Shown piece after piece: positions 51,781 through 61,105 of a stretch of 64,000 nucleotides of DNA. Positions within the stretch are counted from its first letter, which is position 1, and every line of letters begins with the position of its first letter. The stretch is from the NCBI RefSeq assembly GCF_044582145.1, contig NZ_JBDODO010000003.1; one strand, given 5' to 3'. The stretch comes from Guyparkeria sp016278265 (lineage in GTDB: Bacteria; Pseudomonadota; Gammaproteobacteria; Halothiobacillales; Halothiobacillaceae). Under the pieces are notes generated by a model, which did no database searches, was not told the origin of the DNA, and saw nothing but the letters and a program-made list of their open reading frames with translations. A program made the translations under genes and the position numbers.

Positions 51781-52041
51781 GTGGCCAATACCGCTCAAGC
51801 CAAAAAGCGCGTTCGCCAGGCGGAGAAAGCCCGCCAGCACAACATGGCAATGCGCTCGCAGGTACGCACCGCCTACAAGGCCGTCATCACGGCCGTTAAG
51901 GACGGTGATGCGGAAAAGGCGCAACAAGCCTACAGTGCTGCCCAGCCGGTCCTCGACCGGATGGTGAACAAGGGCATTCTCAAGCGCAACACCGCTGCAC
52001 GTCGCAAGTCGACCCTGGTCAATCGCATCAAGTCGATCTGA
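51781..52041 (+). CDS. rpsT: 30S ribosomal protein S20
   Basis: An 86-residue basic protein starting from GTG: (M)ANTAQAKKRVRQAEKARQHN, with MRSQVRTAYKAVITAV and GILKRNTAARRKSTLVNRIK. GAGGAG precedes the GTG. A non-ATG start is common for rpsT and takes part in its autoregulation in E. coli (UUG there). Confidence 0.97.
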   Translation: MANTAQAKKRVRQAEKARQHNMAMRSQVRTAYKAVITAVKDGDAEKAQQAYSAAQPVLDRMVNKGILKRNTAARRKSTLVNRIKSI

Positions 52042-52094
52042 TCTGGTCCGTTTAGGGGCACGCGGGGTTAACCGCAGTGCCACCGACGGAACGC

Positions 52095-52127
52095 AAAAGG
52101 CCCCGCTTTTCAGCGGGGCCTTTTTTT
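52095..52127. terminator. Bidirectional terminator between rpsT and pyrE
   Basis: Stem AAAAGGCCCCGCT/AGCGGGGCCTTTT with a 4-nt loop, followed by T7 on the plus side. On the minus side the tail is TTTT, so it may also serve pyrE. Confidence 0.92.
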
Positions 52128-52149
52128 GTGCAGTGGCAACCGATCGATC

Positions 52150-52797
52150 TCAGTCGGCCACACCGAACTCGCGTCGATAGGCCGCCATTGCCTCGGCCGA
52201 CCCGGCCAGATTGGCATCGTTGGCACAGAACTCGATCAACCCGTCGAGGTTGGCAATCGCCACGACGTCGAGCGCGTGGTCGCGCTTGAGCTCGCCGATC
52301 GCCGAAAGCTCACCCTGCCCACGCTCCTGACGATCCATCATCACGGCCACCCCCACCGCGGTCGCGTCGTTCGCCCGGATCAGATCCAGCGACTCGCGGA
52401 TCGCCGTACCGGCGGTGATCACGTCGTCGATGATCAACACCCGTCCTGCCAATGGCGCGCCGACCAGGTTGCCGCCTTCCCCGTGGTCCTTGGCCTCCTT
52501 GCGGTTGAAGCACCAGGGCACCGGCTCGCCGGTACGCTCGGCGAGGGCCATCGCCGTGGCCGCGGCCAACGGAATACCCTTGTAGGCCGGGCCGAACAGC
52601 ACGTCGAACTCGATGCCGACATCCAGGATCGCATCGGCATAGAACCCGCCCAGCGCGGCGAGCGCTTGACCGTCGGCGAACGCGCCGGCATTGAAGAAGT
52701 ACGGGCTGACGCGCCCGGACTTGAGCGTGAACTCACCGAAGCGAAGCGCCTGATGCTCCACGGCAAACTGAACGAAGGCCTGACGATAATCCTGCAC
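52150..52797 (-). CDS. pyrE: Orotate phosphoribosyltransferase
   Basis: Converts orotate and PRPP to OMP. The 215-residue protein (E. coli 213) has FTLKSGRVSPYFFNAG, FGPAYKGIPLA, FNRKEAKDHGEGG and the PRPP motif VLIIDDVITAGTAIRES. The GTG start at 52797 follows GAGGA and matches E. coli; the in-frame extension upstream lacks homology. Confidence 0.96.
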   Translation of the reverse strand: MQDYRQAFVQFAVEHQALRFGEFTLKSGRVSPYFFNAGAFADGQALAALGGFYADAILDVGIEFDVLFGPAYKGIPLAAATAMALAERTGEPVPWCFNRKEAKDHGEGGNLVGAPLAGRVLIIDDVITAGTAIRESLDLIRANDATAVGVAVMMDRQERGQGELSAIGELKRDHALDVVAIANLDGLIEFCANDANLAGSAEAMAAYRREFGVAD

Positions 52798-52865
52798 GGG
52801 TCGGTTTTCCTCGTGATACGTGAACGATGGGTGATGAACTGTAAGGGACTGCAAAAGGGAGCCAA

Positions 52866-53047
52866 GGGGCGCTCTAGGCGCATTGGATGCCACTCTGGCC
52901 CAGCGAGCCGTTCGTGATCAAGGCGCGGAGTCGCCGGCGTGCCGGCGGCCACGTCAAAACGACGCAACGCAGAGCACGAACGGCTCGCTTGGGCCCCGAA
53001 GGGCGCGCCTTCTGCGCGGAGGGGTATCCGATGTGCGTAGAGGGCCC
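52866..53047. repeat. Large imperfect inverted-repeat element (~180 bp)
   Basis: Inner arms of 19-20 bp, GCCCAGCGAGCCGTTCGTG (52898-52916) and its near-perfect complement at 52975-52994, differ by one inserted T. Outer arms, from CTCTA at 52872 to GGATGCC and from GGTATCC to TAGAG at 53042, pair at about 16 of 20 positions. The spacing between inner and outer arms is longer on the right. The centre (about 58 bp) is GC-rich with GCCGGC repeats. It fills most of the gap between pyrE and the DUF389 gene, abutting that gene's stop. No coding frame was seen in it. Confidence 0.75.
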
Positions 53048-54034
53048 CTAATACTTCGCCAGCCAGATAAGCCCGGCGAGCACCAGCAAGGAGATGCCCC
53101 AGAAGGCGAAGGACCAGCGCATCGAACGACGGGCGCGGGTCTTCTCCGGCCAGTGCCGGGGCGAGATGCCCTTGAGCACGAAAACCAGCTTGGCCGACAG
53201 GTTGATGGCCGCGATGTTGATCGCCAGCATCAGGCCGGCGGAGATCGCATTGTCCCACTGCCCCCAGCCGACGAACAGCCCCAGGGCGGCAGCCGGCGGC
53301 ATCAGGGCCACGGCCACCATCACCCCGACCAGGCCGGCCGCCGCCCCGGACGTCAGCGACAGCACCGCCGCCGCCCCCGAGGCCAGCGCCAGGATCATGG
53401 CCGGGTAGCTGACGTTCGTGCGATCGAGCAGTTGACTATTGGCGACCGGGTCGAGCACCAGCCCCATCAGCAGGGCGAGACCGACCGACAGAGCCAGCCC
53501 GGCAAAGTTGGCCGCAACCGCGCGACGGGACAGGTCGGGGTCCCCAAGCGTGGTCCCAAGCGCCAACGCGAGATTCGGCCCCAGCAACGGGGCGATCACC
53601 ATCGCGCCGATCACCACCGCCGCGCTGTCCTCGAGCATGCCCATCGCGGCGACCACCGCCGATAGCCCGCAAAGCAGCAGGTAGGTCGAGGTAACGCTGC
53701 CGCCGCCGGCCACTTCGACATAAAGCTCCTCGCGCGAGCGCGCGGCCGTCGACCGGCTGGACTCGGCGTCACCTTCCTCCTCACCGGCCGCCGGCAGGGT
53801 CGCCTGCACGCCACGGATAATGATGCGCGCATCCTTGCAGCGATCGAGAATCTGCTGCAGATCGTCGAGCACCTCCTGCTGCCCCTCGGGCCGCACCACC
53901 AGCTCGGTGGAGAACCGCTCGTCCTCGAACGATGAGGTGCGCCACCAGTCGACCACCTCATGCGAATCGGCAATGCGGGCAATGGCGGCCTTCTCGCTGG
54001 ACGGCGCAATAATTTCAATGATCTTGAGCGCCAT
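53048..54034 (-). CDS. DUF389 (TIGR00341-like) integral membrane protein
   Basis: A 328-residue protein. The first ~110 residues are a soluble domain (LKIIEIIAPSSEKAAIARIA, FSTELVVRPEGQQEVLDDLQ); the rest is a DUF389 membrane domain with about six helices and the conserved GAMVIAPLLGPNLALALGTTLGD and VGVMVAVALMPPAAALGLFVGWGQ (each in part). The function of the family is unknown. GGGGAGG precedes ATG 54034. Its stop codon touches the palindromic element downstream. Confidence 0.85.
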   Translation of the reverse strand: MALKIIEIIAPSSEKAAIARIADSHEVVDWWRTSSFEDERFSTELVVRPEGQQEVLDDLQQILDRCKDARIIIRGVQATLPAAGEEEGDAESSRSTAARSREELYVEVAGGGSVTSTYLLLCGLSAVVAAMGMLEDSAAVVIGAMVIAPLLGPNLALALGTTLGDPDLSRRAVAANFAGLALSVGLALLMGLVLDPVANSQLLDRTNVSYPAMILALASGAAAVLSLTSGAAAGLVGVMVAVALMPPAAALGLFVGWGQWDNAISAGLMLAINIAAINLSAKLVFVLKGISPRHWPEKTRARRSMRWSFAFWGISLLVLAGLIWLAKY

Positions 54035-54224
54035 CAACGCCTCCCCAAAGTGAATCCGCGCATCGCAACAAGCTCGATCCGCCGCCTTTGAAAGCGGGGC
54101 CAGATCAGCCGGCCGGGCGAAGCTATGATAAGGGAAGGCCTCGGCGAATCCGAGTCTCCAGCCGCACCCCCGCCCCCGGCAACGACCGGAACCAGCACCC
54201 CCTTCGGTTCATCCCAATAAAAAA

Positions 54225-54246
54225 CAGGCGTTCAGCCTGAATTCAG
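54225..54246. promoter_or_regulatory. Overlapping dyads upstream of the efflux operon
   Basis: CAGGC-GTTCA-GCCTG (54225-54239) overlaps the perfect palindrome CTGAATTCAG (54237-54246), 45-66 bp before the first gene of the metal-efflux operon. This is a plausible operator site for the operon's own response regulator, but OmpR-type sites are normally direct repeats, so this is a guess. Confidence 0.3.
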
Positions 54247-54290
54247 ACGCGGCTGATTCAATGCACCATATATCTTCCCCGGAGACGGTC

Positions 54291-55523
54291 ATGACACGCC
54301 TTCAATCTGCCCTGCAATCTGGCTTGGCCCTGCTCGCAATCACCGGGCTGGTGCCATTCGCACACGCCGTGGAGCCCCTCACGGTCGATACGGACCTGAC
54401 CCTGGCCGAGGTGACGACCGCTACCTTGGCTCACAGCCCGGAAAACCAACGGTTCGAGGCTCAGCGTGCGTACGCCGATGCGCTCGGCCAGCGCGCAGGA
54501 AACCCGCTCGACGGTCCACCGTCGGTGGGCTTCTCCCATCAAAGCGACGCGCTGGGTAGCGACACCGGCATGCGCGAATGGCAAGGCTCGGTCGAGCTCC
54601 CGCTGCGCCGCCCCGGCCTGCAGGCGGCCGCCGAGCGCCAGGCCGAGGGGCGGCTTTCGGCCACCGAGCAGCAATCCACCGCCTGGCGACTGCAGATCGC
54701 CGGCCAGGTCCGCCAACTGCTCGCCCGCCTGGCCGAGGCCGACGCACAGGTGACACTGGCAGAACGGGCACTCGCGACCACCGAGGAACTGCAGGCACAG
54801 ATCAAAAAACGCCTCGATTACGGCGATGTGCCACGCACCCACCTGCTCCTGGCCCGGGAGGAGACCCTGCAGCGGCAGGCCGACCTGCGCCAGGCGGAAC
54901 TCGACCGAGCCCAGGTCGCCGAGGAATACCGCCGCGTCACCGGGCTGACCACTCGCCCCGCCGACTGGACCGAGGCCCCGGCCGACGCCATCGCCTTCCA
55001 GCAACACCCCGCCCTCCTCGCCGCACAGGCCGAAGTGCAGGCCGCCGAGGCCGACCGCGCGGTGGTACGTGAACGTGGTCGATCGCAACCGACCGTGGGG
55101 ATGAACATCCGCCGGGAGGAGAACGGGCGCGATGCCGTCGACAGCGTGGGCATCTCCCTTTCCCTGCCCATCCAGTTGCAGTCACTGCGGGCACCCGAGG
55201 AAGGTCGCGCCAATGTCCGCCTGGCCGAGGCCCGTTCGACCGCTCGCGTGACGGAGCGTCAGATCCGCCTCACGGTTGCCCAGGCCGAAGAGGCACTCGC
55301 CGCGGCACGAATGCAACTCGAACAGGCCCGGGCCCACCGGGATATTGCCGACGAAAGCCTCGCCCTGGCCCGCCGGGGCTACTCGCTGGGCGAGTTCGGG
55401 CTGACCGATCTGCTCCGTGTCCAGACACGTCAACTTACCGCACAACGTCGCGCCGCGATGAGCCGGGTCCGGCTGCAGCGCAGTATTGCCGAATACAACC
55501 AGGCCAAGGGGATCATGCCGTGA
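54291..55523 (+). CDS. TolC/CzcC-family outer-membrane efflux protein
   Basis: A 410-residue outer-membrane factor. The signal peptide runs to VPFAHA. Two OEP repeats follow, each with long coiled-coil helices (LEQARAHRDIADESLALARRGY (in part) near the end, QQSTAWRLQIAGQVRQLLARLAEADAQ (in part) in the first half). It would form the outer channel for the adaptor and pump encoded next. GGAG lies 6 bases before the ATG at 54291. The stop overlaps the adaptor GTG (GTGA). Confidence 0.88.
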   Translation: MTRLQSALQSGLALLAITGLVPFAHAVEPLTVDTDLTLAEVTTATLAHSPENQRFEAQRAYADALGQRAGNPLDGPPSVGFSHQSDALGSDTGMREWQGSVELPLRRPGLQAAAERQAEGRLSATEQQSTAWRLQIAGQVRQLLARLAEADAQVTLAERALATTEELQAQIKKRLDYGDVPRTHLLLAREETLQRQADLRQAELDRAQVAEEYRRVTGLTTRPADWTEAPADAIAFQQHPALLAAQAEVQAAEADRAVVRERGRSQPTVGMNIRREENGRDAVDSVGISLSLPIQLQSLRAPEEGRANVRLAEARSTARVTERQIRLTVAQAEEALAAARMQLEQARAHRDIADESLALARRGYSLGEFGLTDLLRVQTRQLTAQRRAAMSRVRLQRSIAEYNQAKGIMP

Positions 55524-56656
55524 AAAACCAAATGAAAAAATTGCTCGCCGGGGCGCTCGGGGCCGTTCTCCTGTCCAGCCCGAGCGTGCAGGCAGCGGAT
55601 ATCAGCATGAGCAAGTCCCAGGTGCAGGCACTGGGCATTGAAACCGCGGCGGCCGAACCGGCCAGCAACGTCGCCGGACACGCCTACCCCGCCGAGGTCC
55701 GGGTGCCGCCGGCCAACGAGACCGTGCTCGCCGCCCCGGTCGGCGGATTGATCCAACAGGTACGGGTCGCCGAGGGCGAGACCGTCACCCAGGGCCAGCC
55801 CGTCGCCAGCCTGCTGAGTTCGGGCCTGGTCACGCTGCAAAGCGACTACCTCGAGACACTGGCGAGCCATCGCGTGGCGGCACAGGCCCTGGAACGCGAC
55901 CGCTCACTGGCGGCCGAAGGCATCATCGCCGAGCGCCGCCTCAACGAGACCCGTGGTACGTACAACCAGTCCGCTGCCCGTCTGTCCGCCCTGCGCCAGA
56001 GCCTGTCGCTGGCCGGCATGAGCGACGCCGCGCTGGACAAGCTCGACCAGACCCGGCGTATCGACCCGGTGCTTGACCTCGTCGCTCCCCGAGACGGCAC
56101 CGTGATGGAACAGATGATCACCGCCGGCGAACGAGTCAACGCCGCCTCCGCACTGATTCGCATCAGCACGTTGGACACGCTCTGGCTCGAGGTGCGTCTC
56201 CCGGTCGAGCGACTCGTCGACGTGCAACCGGGAGACCGGGTGAGCGTCGTGGACAATGGGATACAGGCCGAGGTCATCCTGACCGGCAGCCGCATCGACC
56301 CGGACGATCAGACCGTCATGATCCGCGCCCAGGTAGAGGCGGTCGACGGCCGGCTGCGCCCGGGGCAATTCCTGCGTGTACGTCTCGAAGGCGCGGATCA
56401 GGCAAACCTGCTGCGCGTGCCGAGCAGCGCGGTCATCCGCCAAGGGGGGGAGGCATTCGTCTTCGTCGCGGCCGAGGGCGGCTTCGATGCCTATCCCGTC
56501 GAGCGACTGGGCGAATCGGATGGCTGGTTGACGATCCGCGTGGTCTCCATGAGCGACACCGGTGACCGGCCCCAACTGTCGGCCGGTGATCAGGTGGCCG
56601 TTAACGGCGTGGCCACCATCAAGGGTACCTGGCAAGGCATGGGAGGCGGTGAGTGA
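55520..56656 (+). CDS. Periplasmic adaptor (membrane fusion protein) of a metal RND efflux system
   Basis: A 378-residue CzcB/CusB-type protein. It has a signal peptide (LLAGALGAVLLSSPSVQA), a lipoyl-like barrel half (VLAAPVGGLIQQVRVAEGETVTQGQPVA in part), a hairpin (SDYLETLASHRVAAQALERD), the returning lipoyl part (LDLVAPRDGTVMEQMITAGERV in part) and a beta-barrel domain. It lacks an N-terminal methionine- or histidine-rich metal-binding extension. GTG 55520 overlaps the previous stop and has AAGGGG in front; ATG 55532 is an alternative. Confidence 0.88.
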   Translation: MKNQMKKLLAGALGAVLLSSPSVQAADISMSKSQVQALGIETAAAEPASNVAGHAYPAEVRVPPANETVLAAPVGGLIQQVRVAEGETVTQGQPVASLLSSGLVTLQSDYLETLASHRVAAQALERDRSLAAEGIIAERRLNETRGTYNQSAARLSALRQSLSLAGMSDAALDKLDQTRRIDPVLDLVAPRDGTVMEQMITAGERVNAASALIRISTLDTLWLEVRLPVERLVDVQPGDRVSVVDNGIQAEVILTGSRIDPDDQTVMIRAQVEAVDGRLRPGQFLRVRLEGADQANLLRVPSSAVIRQGGEAFVFVAAEGGFDAYPVERLGESDGWLTIRVVSMSDTGDRPQLSAGDQVAVNGVATIKGTWQGMGGGE

Positions 56657-59600
56657 TGTTGTCTGCACTGATCCGGTTCTCTCTCACCCAGCGCCTGTTC
56701 ATCCTGTTGCTGGTCGCCCTGACGGCGGGCCTGGGCACCCGCGCCTTCCTCAATCTGCCGATCGATGCCTTCCCGGACGTGTCGAACACGCAGGTCAAGA
56801 TCATCATCAAGGCACCGGGCATGACGCCCGAGGAGATCGAGCAGCGCATCACCGCGCCGGTGGAAGTCGAGATGCTCGGCATTCCCGACCAGAGCATGCT
56901 GCGCTCGGTGGCCAAGTACGGCCTGACGGCAATCACCATCGACTTTGTCGAGGGCACCGACATCTACTGGGCCCGCCAGCAGGTCTCCGAACGCCTCGCC
57001 GCCGTCTGGGCGGATCTGCCACCTGACGCGACCGGCGGCATGGCACCGATCACCACCCCGCTGGGCGAAATGTTCATGTTCACCATCGACGGGGGCGACC
57101 TGTCGCTCGCCGAACGCCGATCGCTGCTCGACTGGGTGATCCGCCCGGCCCTGAGGACGGTGCCGGGCGTGGCCGACGTCAATGCCCTGGGCGGACACAT
57201 CCGCACCTTCGAAGTCGAACCCGACACGGCGAGGATGAGCGCCCGTGGTGTCACGCTCGAGCAACTGCGCGCCGCCCTGGCGAGAAACAACAAGAACGAC
57301 GGTGCGGGCCGCATTCGCGACGGTGAGGAGGCGCTTCTGGTACGCGTCCAGGGTAGCGTCACGCACCTGGACGATCTGCGTGAAACCGTGGTGGCGATGA
57401 CGCCGGGCGGGGCGCCGATCCACGTCACCGATGTCGCCGATGTCCAGATCGGCAGCCTCACCCGCTACGGCGCGGTGACCAAGAATGGCGACCGGGAGGC
57501 CGTCCAGGGGCTGGTGCTGAGCCTGCGCGGCGCCAACGCTCGCGAGATCGTCGCCGGCGTGCAGGACAAGCTCGACGAACTGTCCTCCACCTTGCCGGAA
57601 GGCGTGAACATCGACGTCTTCTACAACCGGGGGACGCTGGTCGACCAGGCCGTGCACACCGTGACCAAGGCACTCGAGGAAGCCATCATCCTGGTGCTGA
57701 TCCTCCTGGTGATCTTCCTTGGCAATCTAAGGGCGGCGGTGACCGTGGCCCTGATCCTGCCGCTGTCCGCCCTCCTGACCTTCATTCTCATGGACCAGGT
57801 GGGGATGTCCGCCAACCTGATGAGCCTGGGCGGCCTGGCCATCGCGATCGGCATGCTGGTCGACGCCGCCGTCGTGGTGGTCGAGAACATCGTCGCCCAC
57901 CTGGCGCGGGAGAAGGAGGCCAAACGTCTCCCCCGACTGCACGTGATCTATCGCGCCGTGCGCGAGGTGGCCGCGCCAGTGACCGCGGGCATCCTGATCA
58001 TCGTGATCGTCTTCCTGCCGCTACTCACACTGCAGGGGCTGGAAGGCAAGCTGTTCAAGCCGGTGGCACTGACCATCGTCTTCGCCCTGGGTAGTTCACT
58101 GCTGCTCTCGCTGACGGCGATCCCGGTGATCAGCACATTCCTGCTGCGCAACGTGCCGCACGATGAGCCGTGGCTGGTGCGCCAACTCCACAAGGTCTAC
58201 ACCCCGGCACTGGCGTGGTCACTGGCCCACCCGAAAACCATCGGGGCGGCCGCCCTGCTGGCCCTGGGGGCGACGGCCGGGGCCTATACCCAGATCGGCA
58301 AGATATTCATGCCGACGATGAACGAGGGCGACGTGATCGTCCAGTTGGAAAAGCTGCCGTCGATCTCCCTTGAGCAATCGATCCGCATCGACAAGCGTTT
58401 CCAGCAGGAGTTGATCGAGCGCGTCCCCGAAGTCACCGGCGTGATCGCCCGGACGGGGTCCGATGCACTGGGCATGGACCCGATGGGCCTCAATCAGACC
58501 GACAGTTTCCTGGTGCTCAAACCCCGCGAGGAGTGGCGTTTCGAGACCAAGGAGGAACTGATCGACGCCATTCGGCTGGTCCTCGCGGATTTCCCCGGCG
58601 TGGCCCATGCCTTCACCCAACCGATCGAGATGCGCGTCTCCGAGATGCTGACCGGGGTACGCGGGGATCTGGCGATCAAGTTGTACGGCCCCGACCTCGA
58701 CGTGCTCAACGAGAAGGCTCAGGCCATCGCCGAGACCGTGCGCGGCATCGACGGCGCCTCGGATGTCTTCTATACCAGCAACGAGGGCGTGCAGTACCTG
58801 AAGGTCACCGCCGACCGCCAGGCCGCCGGACGCTATGGGCTGGCCATCGAGGAGCTTCAGACCGTGTTGCGCGCGCAACTCGAGGGTAAACGCGTCGGCA
58901 CGGTCTACGAGGGCATGCGGCGTACACCGCTGATGATCCGCGGCAGCCGCGAGATCGCCGGTTCACCACAAGCGATGCGCGAACTGCTGGTCAGCCTGCC
59001 CGGCGGTCAGCAATTGCCCCTGTCGGCCCTGGCATCGATCGAACGTGTCGAGGGCCCGGTACAGGTCGAGCGCGAGTTGGGCGAGCGTTTCGTCGTGGTG
59101 GCCGCGAACGTCGCCGGTCGCGATCTGGTCGGCTTCGTCGAAGATGCCCGCCAAGCGGTCGGCGACCAGGTGTCGCTCGATACGGGCTATCGCCTGGCCT
59201 GGGGCGGGCAGTTCGAGAACCAGCAACGCGCGGCCAAGCGCCTCGGACTGGTGGTGCCGGTCTCGATCGGCCTGATCTTCCTCCTGCTGTTCACCACCTT
59301 CGGCTCGGTCCGCCAGGCCATCCTGGTCCTGCTGAACATCCCCTTCGCCCTGATCGGCGGCGTGTTCGGCCTGTGGATCTCCGGCGAATACATGTCGGTG
59401 CCGGCCTCGGTGGGCTTTATCGCCCTGCTGGGTATCGCGGTGCTCAACGGCGTGGTGCTGGTGAGCTATTTCAACCAGTTGCGGGGGCTGGGCCTGTCAC
59501 TGCACGACACCGTGATCGAAGGGGCCAAGCGACGCCTGCGCCCGGTATTGATGACAGCCACCATCGCCGCCTTCGGTCTGATCCCGCTGCTGTTCGCGAC

Positions 59601-59754
59601 GGGGCCGGGCTCGGAGATCCAGCGGCCACTCGCCGCGGTCGTCATCGGCGGGCTGGTGACCTCCACCATGCTGACCCTGGTGCTGCTGCCCATCCTCTAC
59701 CGCCGCTTCGGTGAAGCGGCGCCCCAAGCCGACCGCAAGGGAGCCGAATCATGA
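56656..59754 (+). CDS. Heavy-metal efflux RND transporter (CusA/CzcA family)
   Basis: A 1032-residue inner-membrane pump with the RND plan: N-terminal helix (FSLTQRLFILLLVALTAGL), large periplasmic loop (DAFPDVSNTQVKIII...), six helices, second loop and five helices. The fourth helix reads IAIGMLVDAAVVVVENIVAH. The VDAAVVxxEN form lacks the DFG/DGA signature of CzcA (Co/Zn/Cd) and is nearer to CusA-like groups, so a monovalent cation (Cu, Ag) or an unassigned HME class is possible. The metal is not certain. ATG 56656 overlaps the adaptor stop by one base. Confidence 0.9.
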   Translation: MLSALIRFSLTQRLFILLLVALTAGLGTRAFLNLPIDAFPDVSNTQVKIIIKAPGMTPEEIEQRITAPVEVEMLGIPDQSMLRSVAKYGLTAITIDFVEGTDIYWARQQVSERLAAVWADLPPDATGGMAPITTPLGEMFMFTIDGGDLSLAERRSLLDWVIRPALRTVPGVADVNALGGHIRTFEVEPDTARMSARGVTLEQLRAALARNNKNDGAGRIRDGEEALLVRVQGSVTHLDDLRETVVAMTPGGAPIHVTDVADVQIGSLTRYGAVTKNGDREAVQGLVLSLRGANAREIVAGVQDKLDELSSTLPEGVNIDVFYNRGTLVDQAVHTVTKALEEAIILVLILLVIFLGNLRAAVTVALILPLSALLTFILMDQVGMSANLMSLGGLAIAIGMLVDAAVVVVENIVAHLAREKEAKRLPRLHVIYRAVREVAAPVTAGILIIVIVFLPLLTLQGLEGKLFKPVALTIVFALGSSLLLSLTAIPVISTFLLRNVPHDEPWLVRQLHKVYTPALAWSLAHPKTIGAAALLALGATAGAYTQIGKIFMPTMNEGDVIVQLEKLPSISLEQSIRIDKRFQQELIERVPEVTGVIARTGSDALGMDPMGLNQTDSFLVLKPREEWRFETKEELIDAIRLVLADFPGVAHAFTQPIEMRVSEMLTGVRGDLAIKLYGPDLDVLNEKAQAIAETVRGIDGASDVFYTSNEGVQYLKVTADRQAAGRYGLAIEELQTVLRAQLEGKRVGTVYEGMRRTPLMIRGSREIAGSPQAMRELLVSLPGGQQLPLSALASIERVEGPVQVERELGERFVVVAANVAGRDLVGFVEDARQAVGDQVSLDTGYRLAWGGQFENQQRAAKRLGLVVPVSIGLIFLLLFTTFGSVRQAILVLLNIPFALIGGVFGLWISGEYMSVPASVGFIALLGIAVLNGVVLVSYFNQLRGLGLSLHDTVIEGAKRRLRPVLMTATIAAFGLIPLLFATGPGSEIQRPLAAVVIGGLVTSTMLTLVLLPILYRRFGEAAPQADRKGAES

Positions 59755-60053
59755 ATGACGTGTTGCTGACGTTGATCGCCCGCCCCGACGCCGAGGAAAT
59801 CGTGATCGACTGGCTGCTGGGCCGCGACGAACTCTCCGGCTTTACCGGCGAGGCCGCCTGGGGCCACAGTCGGGAGCACGGCCGCTTCAACCTGGTCGAA
59901 CAGGTCACGGGCCGCCAGCGCCGCTCGATATTCCACCTCAAGCTCGAGCAGGACGCAGCCGCCCCCTTGCTCGAGGCCATGCGCGATGAACTCGCCGGGC
60001 TGGGTCTGCGATACTGGATCGTCCCCCTGCTCGACAGCGGAGCGATCGCATGA
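59751..60053 (+). CDS. DUF3240 family protein
   Basis: A 100-residue soluble protein with a ferredoxin-like/P-II-like layout: VLLTLIARPDAEEIVIDWLLG at the start, GEAAWGHSREHGRFNLVEQV in the middle and LEAMRDELAGLGLRYWIVPLLDSG at the end. DUF3240 proteins usually follow CzcA/CusA pumps and may regulate or sense metal, but the role is untested. It overlaps the pump stop (ATGA). Confidence 0.82.
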   Translation: MNDVLLTLIARPDAEEIVIDWLLGRDELSGFTGEAAWGHSREHGRFNLVEQVTGRQRRSIFHLKLEQDAAAPLLEAMRDELAGLGLRYWIVPLLDSGAIA

Positions 60054-60067
60054 CCCAAGGACACGAC

Positions 60068-60424
60068 ATGACCTGGACACGCATAGCCTCCCGGTTTCGG
60101 ATGATGCTGGTCGCCGCGGCAATGCTGCCCGGCCTAATGATCGCGTCGCCGGCCGGGGCCGACCACAACCAGGTTTTCGAGCTACAGCAACGCGGCGAGA
60201 TCCTCTCCCTGGTCGAACTCCTCGAACGGGCGCAGGCCATCCAGCCCGGACAGATGGTGGAGGCACGGCTCGACGAGGACACCCTGGTCTACGAGATCAC
60301 CGTCTATGGCGAGGACGACCACTACCACGAGATGTACTTCGACGCTCGGGACGGCCGTCTCCTCTCCGAGCACAAGGAAACCGAGGAATCCTTCCGGGCC
60401 GATGACCACCACGATGGCGACTGA
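60068..60424 (+). CDS. Exported PepSY-domain protein
   Basis: A 118-residue protein. A signal peptide ends about SPAGA, then one PepSY module: ILSLVELLERAQAI, GQMVEARLDEDTLVYEITVYG and MYFDARDGRLLSEHKE. The C-terminus is His/Asp-rich (RADDHHDGD), which could bind metal. PepSY proteins next to two-component genes may inhibit proteases or modulate the sensor in the periplasm. The start at 60068 has AAGGA 8 bases upstream; ATG 60050 (overlapping the DUF3240 stop) is the alternative. Confidence 0.8.
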   Translation: MTWTRIASRFRMMLVAAAMLPGLMIASPAGADHNQVFELQQRGEILSLVELLERAQAIQPGQMVEARLDEDTLVYEITVYGEDDHYHEMYFDARDGRLLSEHKETEESFRADDHHDGD

Positions 60425-60427
60425 TCG

Positions 60428-61105
60428 ATGAGATTACTCCTGGCCGAAGACGATGCCTCGCTGGGCGCCGACCTGCAGGCCCGCCTGCGCGAGCAGGGCT
60501 ACGCGGTCGACTGGGTCCGCGACGGCGACGAGGCCGCGTGGCTGGGAAGGGAAAACGTGCACGACCTGGTCGTGCTCGACATCGGTCTGCCGGGCAAGGA
60601 CGGCCTGGCGGTATTGCGCGAATGGCGCGAGAAAGGGCTGGGCCTGCCGGTACTGCTGCTGACCGCCCGGGACGCCTGGTTCGAGAAGGTCGAGGGCTTC
60701 GAGGCCGGGGCCGACGACTATCTCGCCAAGCCATTCCACCTCGAGGAACTGGTGGCTCGCCTCCGCGCGCTCTCGCGGCGTGTGAGCGACCATCCCGCCG
60801 ACCTGATGCAGTCGAATGGCGCACTCGTACTGGACGAAGCCCGCCAGCTAGCACAGGTCGACGGAAAGCCCGTGAAGCTGACCGGCACCGAGTTCCGCCT
60901 GCTGCGCTACTTCGTCCACCACGCGGGCCACGTGCTGTCGAAGAGTCGGCTAGCCGATCACCTCTACGAATTCGACGACGACCGGGACCCAAACGTGATC
61001 GAGGCCTACGTCACGCGCCTGCGCCGCAAGCTGGGCCGCGAGTGGATCGAGACGCGCCGCGGCCAGGGATACGTATTCCACCGCGACCGCAGAGAGCCTT
61101 CATGA
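60428..61105 (+). CDS. OmpR-family response regulator
   Basis: A 225-residue regulator: receiver domain (LLLAEDDASLGADL, phospho-acceptor Asp in LVVLDIGLPGKDG, LTARD, LAKPFH) and winged-helix C-terminal domain (LTGTEFRLLRYFVHHAGHVLSKSRLADHLY (in part), VIEAYVTRLRRKLG). The layout is of the PhoP/QseB/CusR group. The stop overlaps the kinase start (ATGA). It probably controls the efflux operon it belongs to. Confidence 0.93.
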   Translation: MRLLLAEDDASLGADLQARLREQGYAVDWVRDGDEAAWLGRENVHDLVVLDIGLPGKDGLAVLREWREKGLGLPVLLLTARDAWFEKVEGFEAGADDYLAKPFHLEELVARLRALSRRVSDHPADLMQSNGALVLDEARQLAQVDGKPVKLTGTEFRLLRYFVHHAGHVLSKSRLADHLYEFDDDRDPNVIEAYVTRLRRKLGREWIETRRGQGYVFHRDRREPS

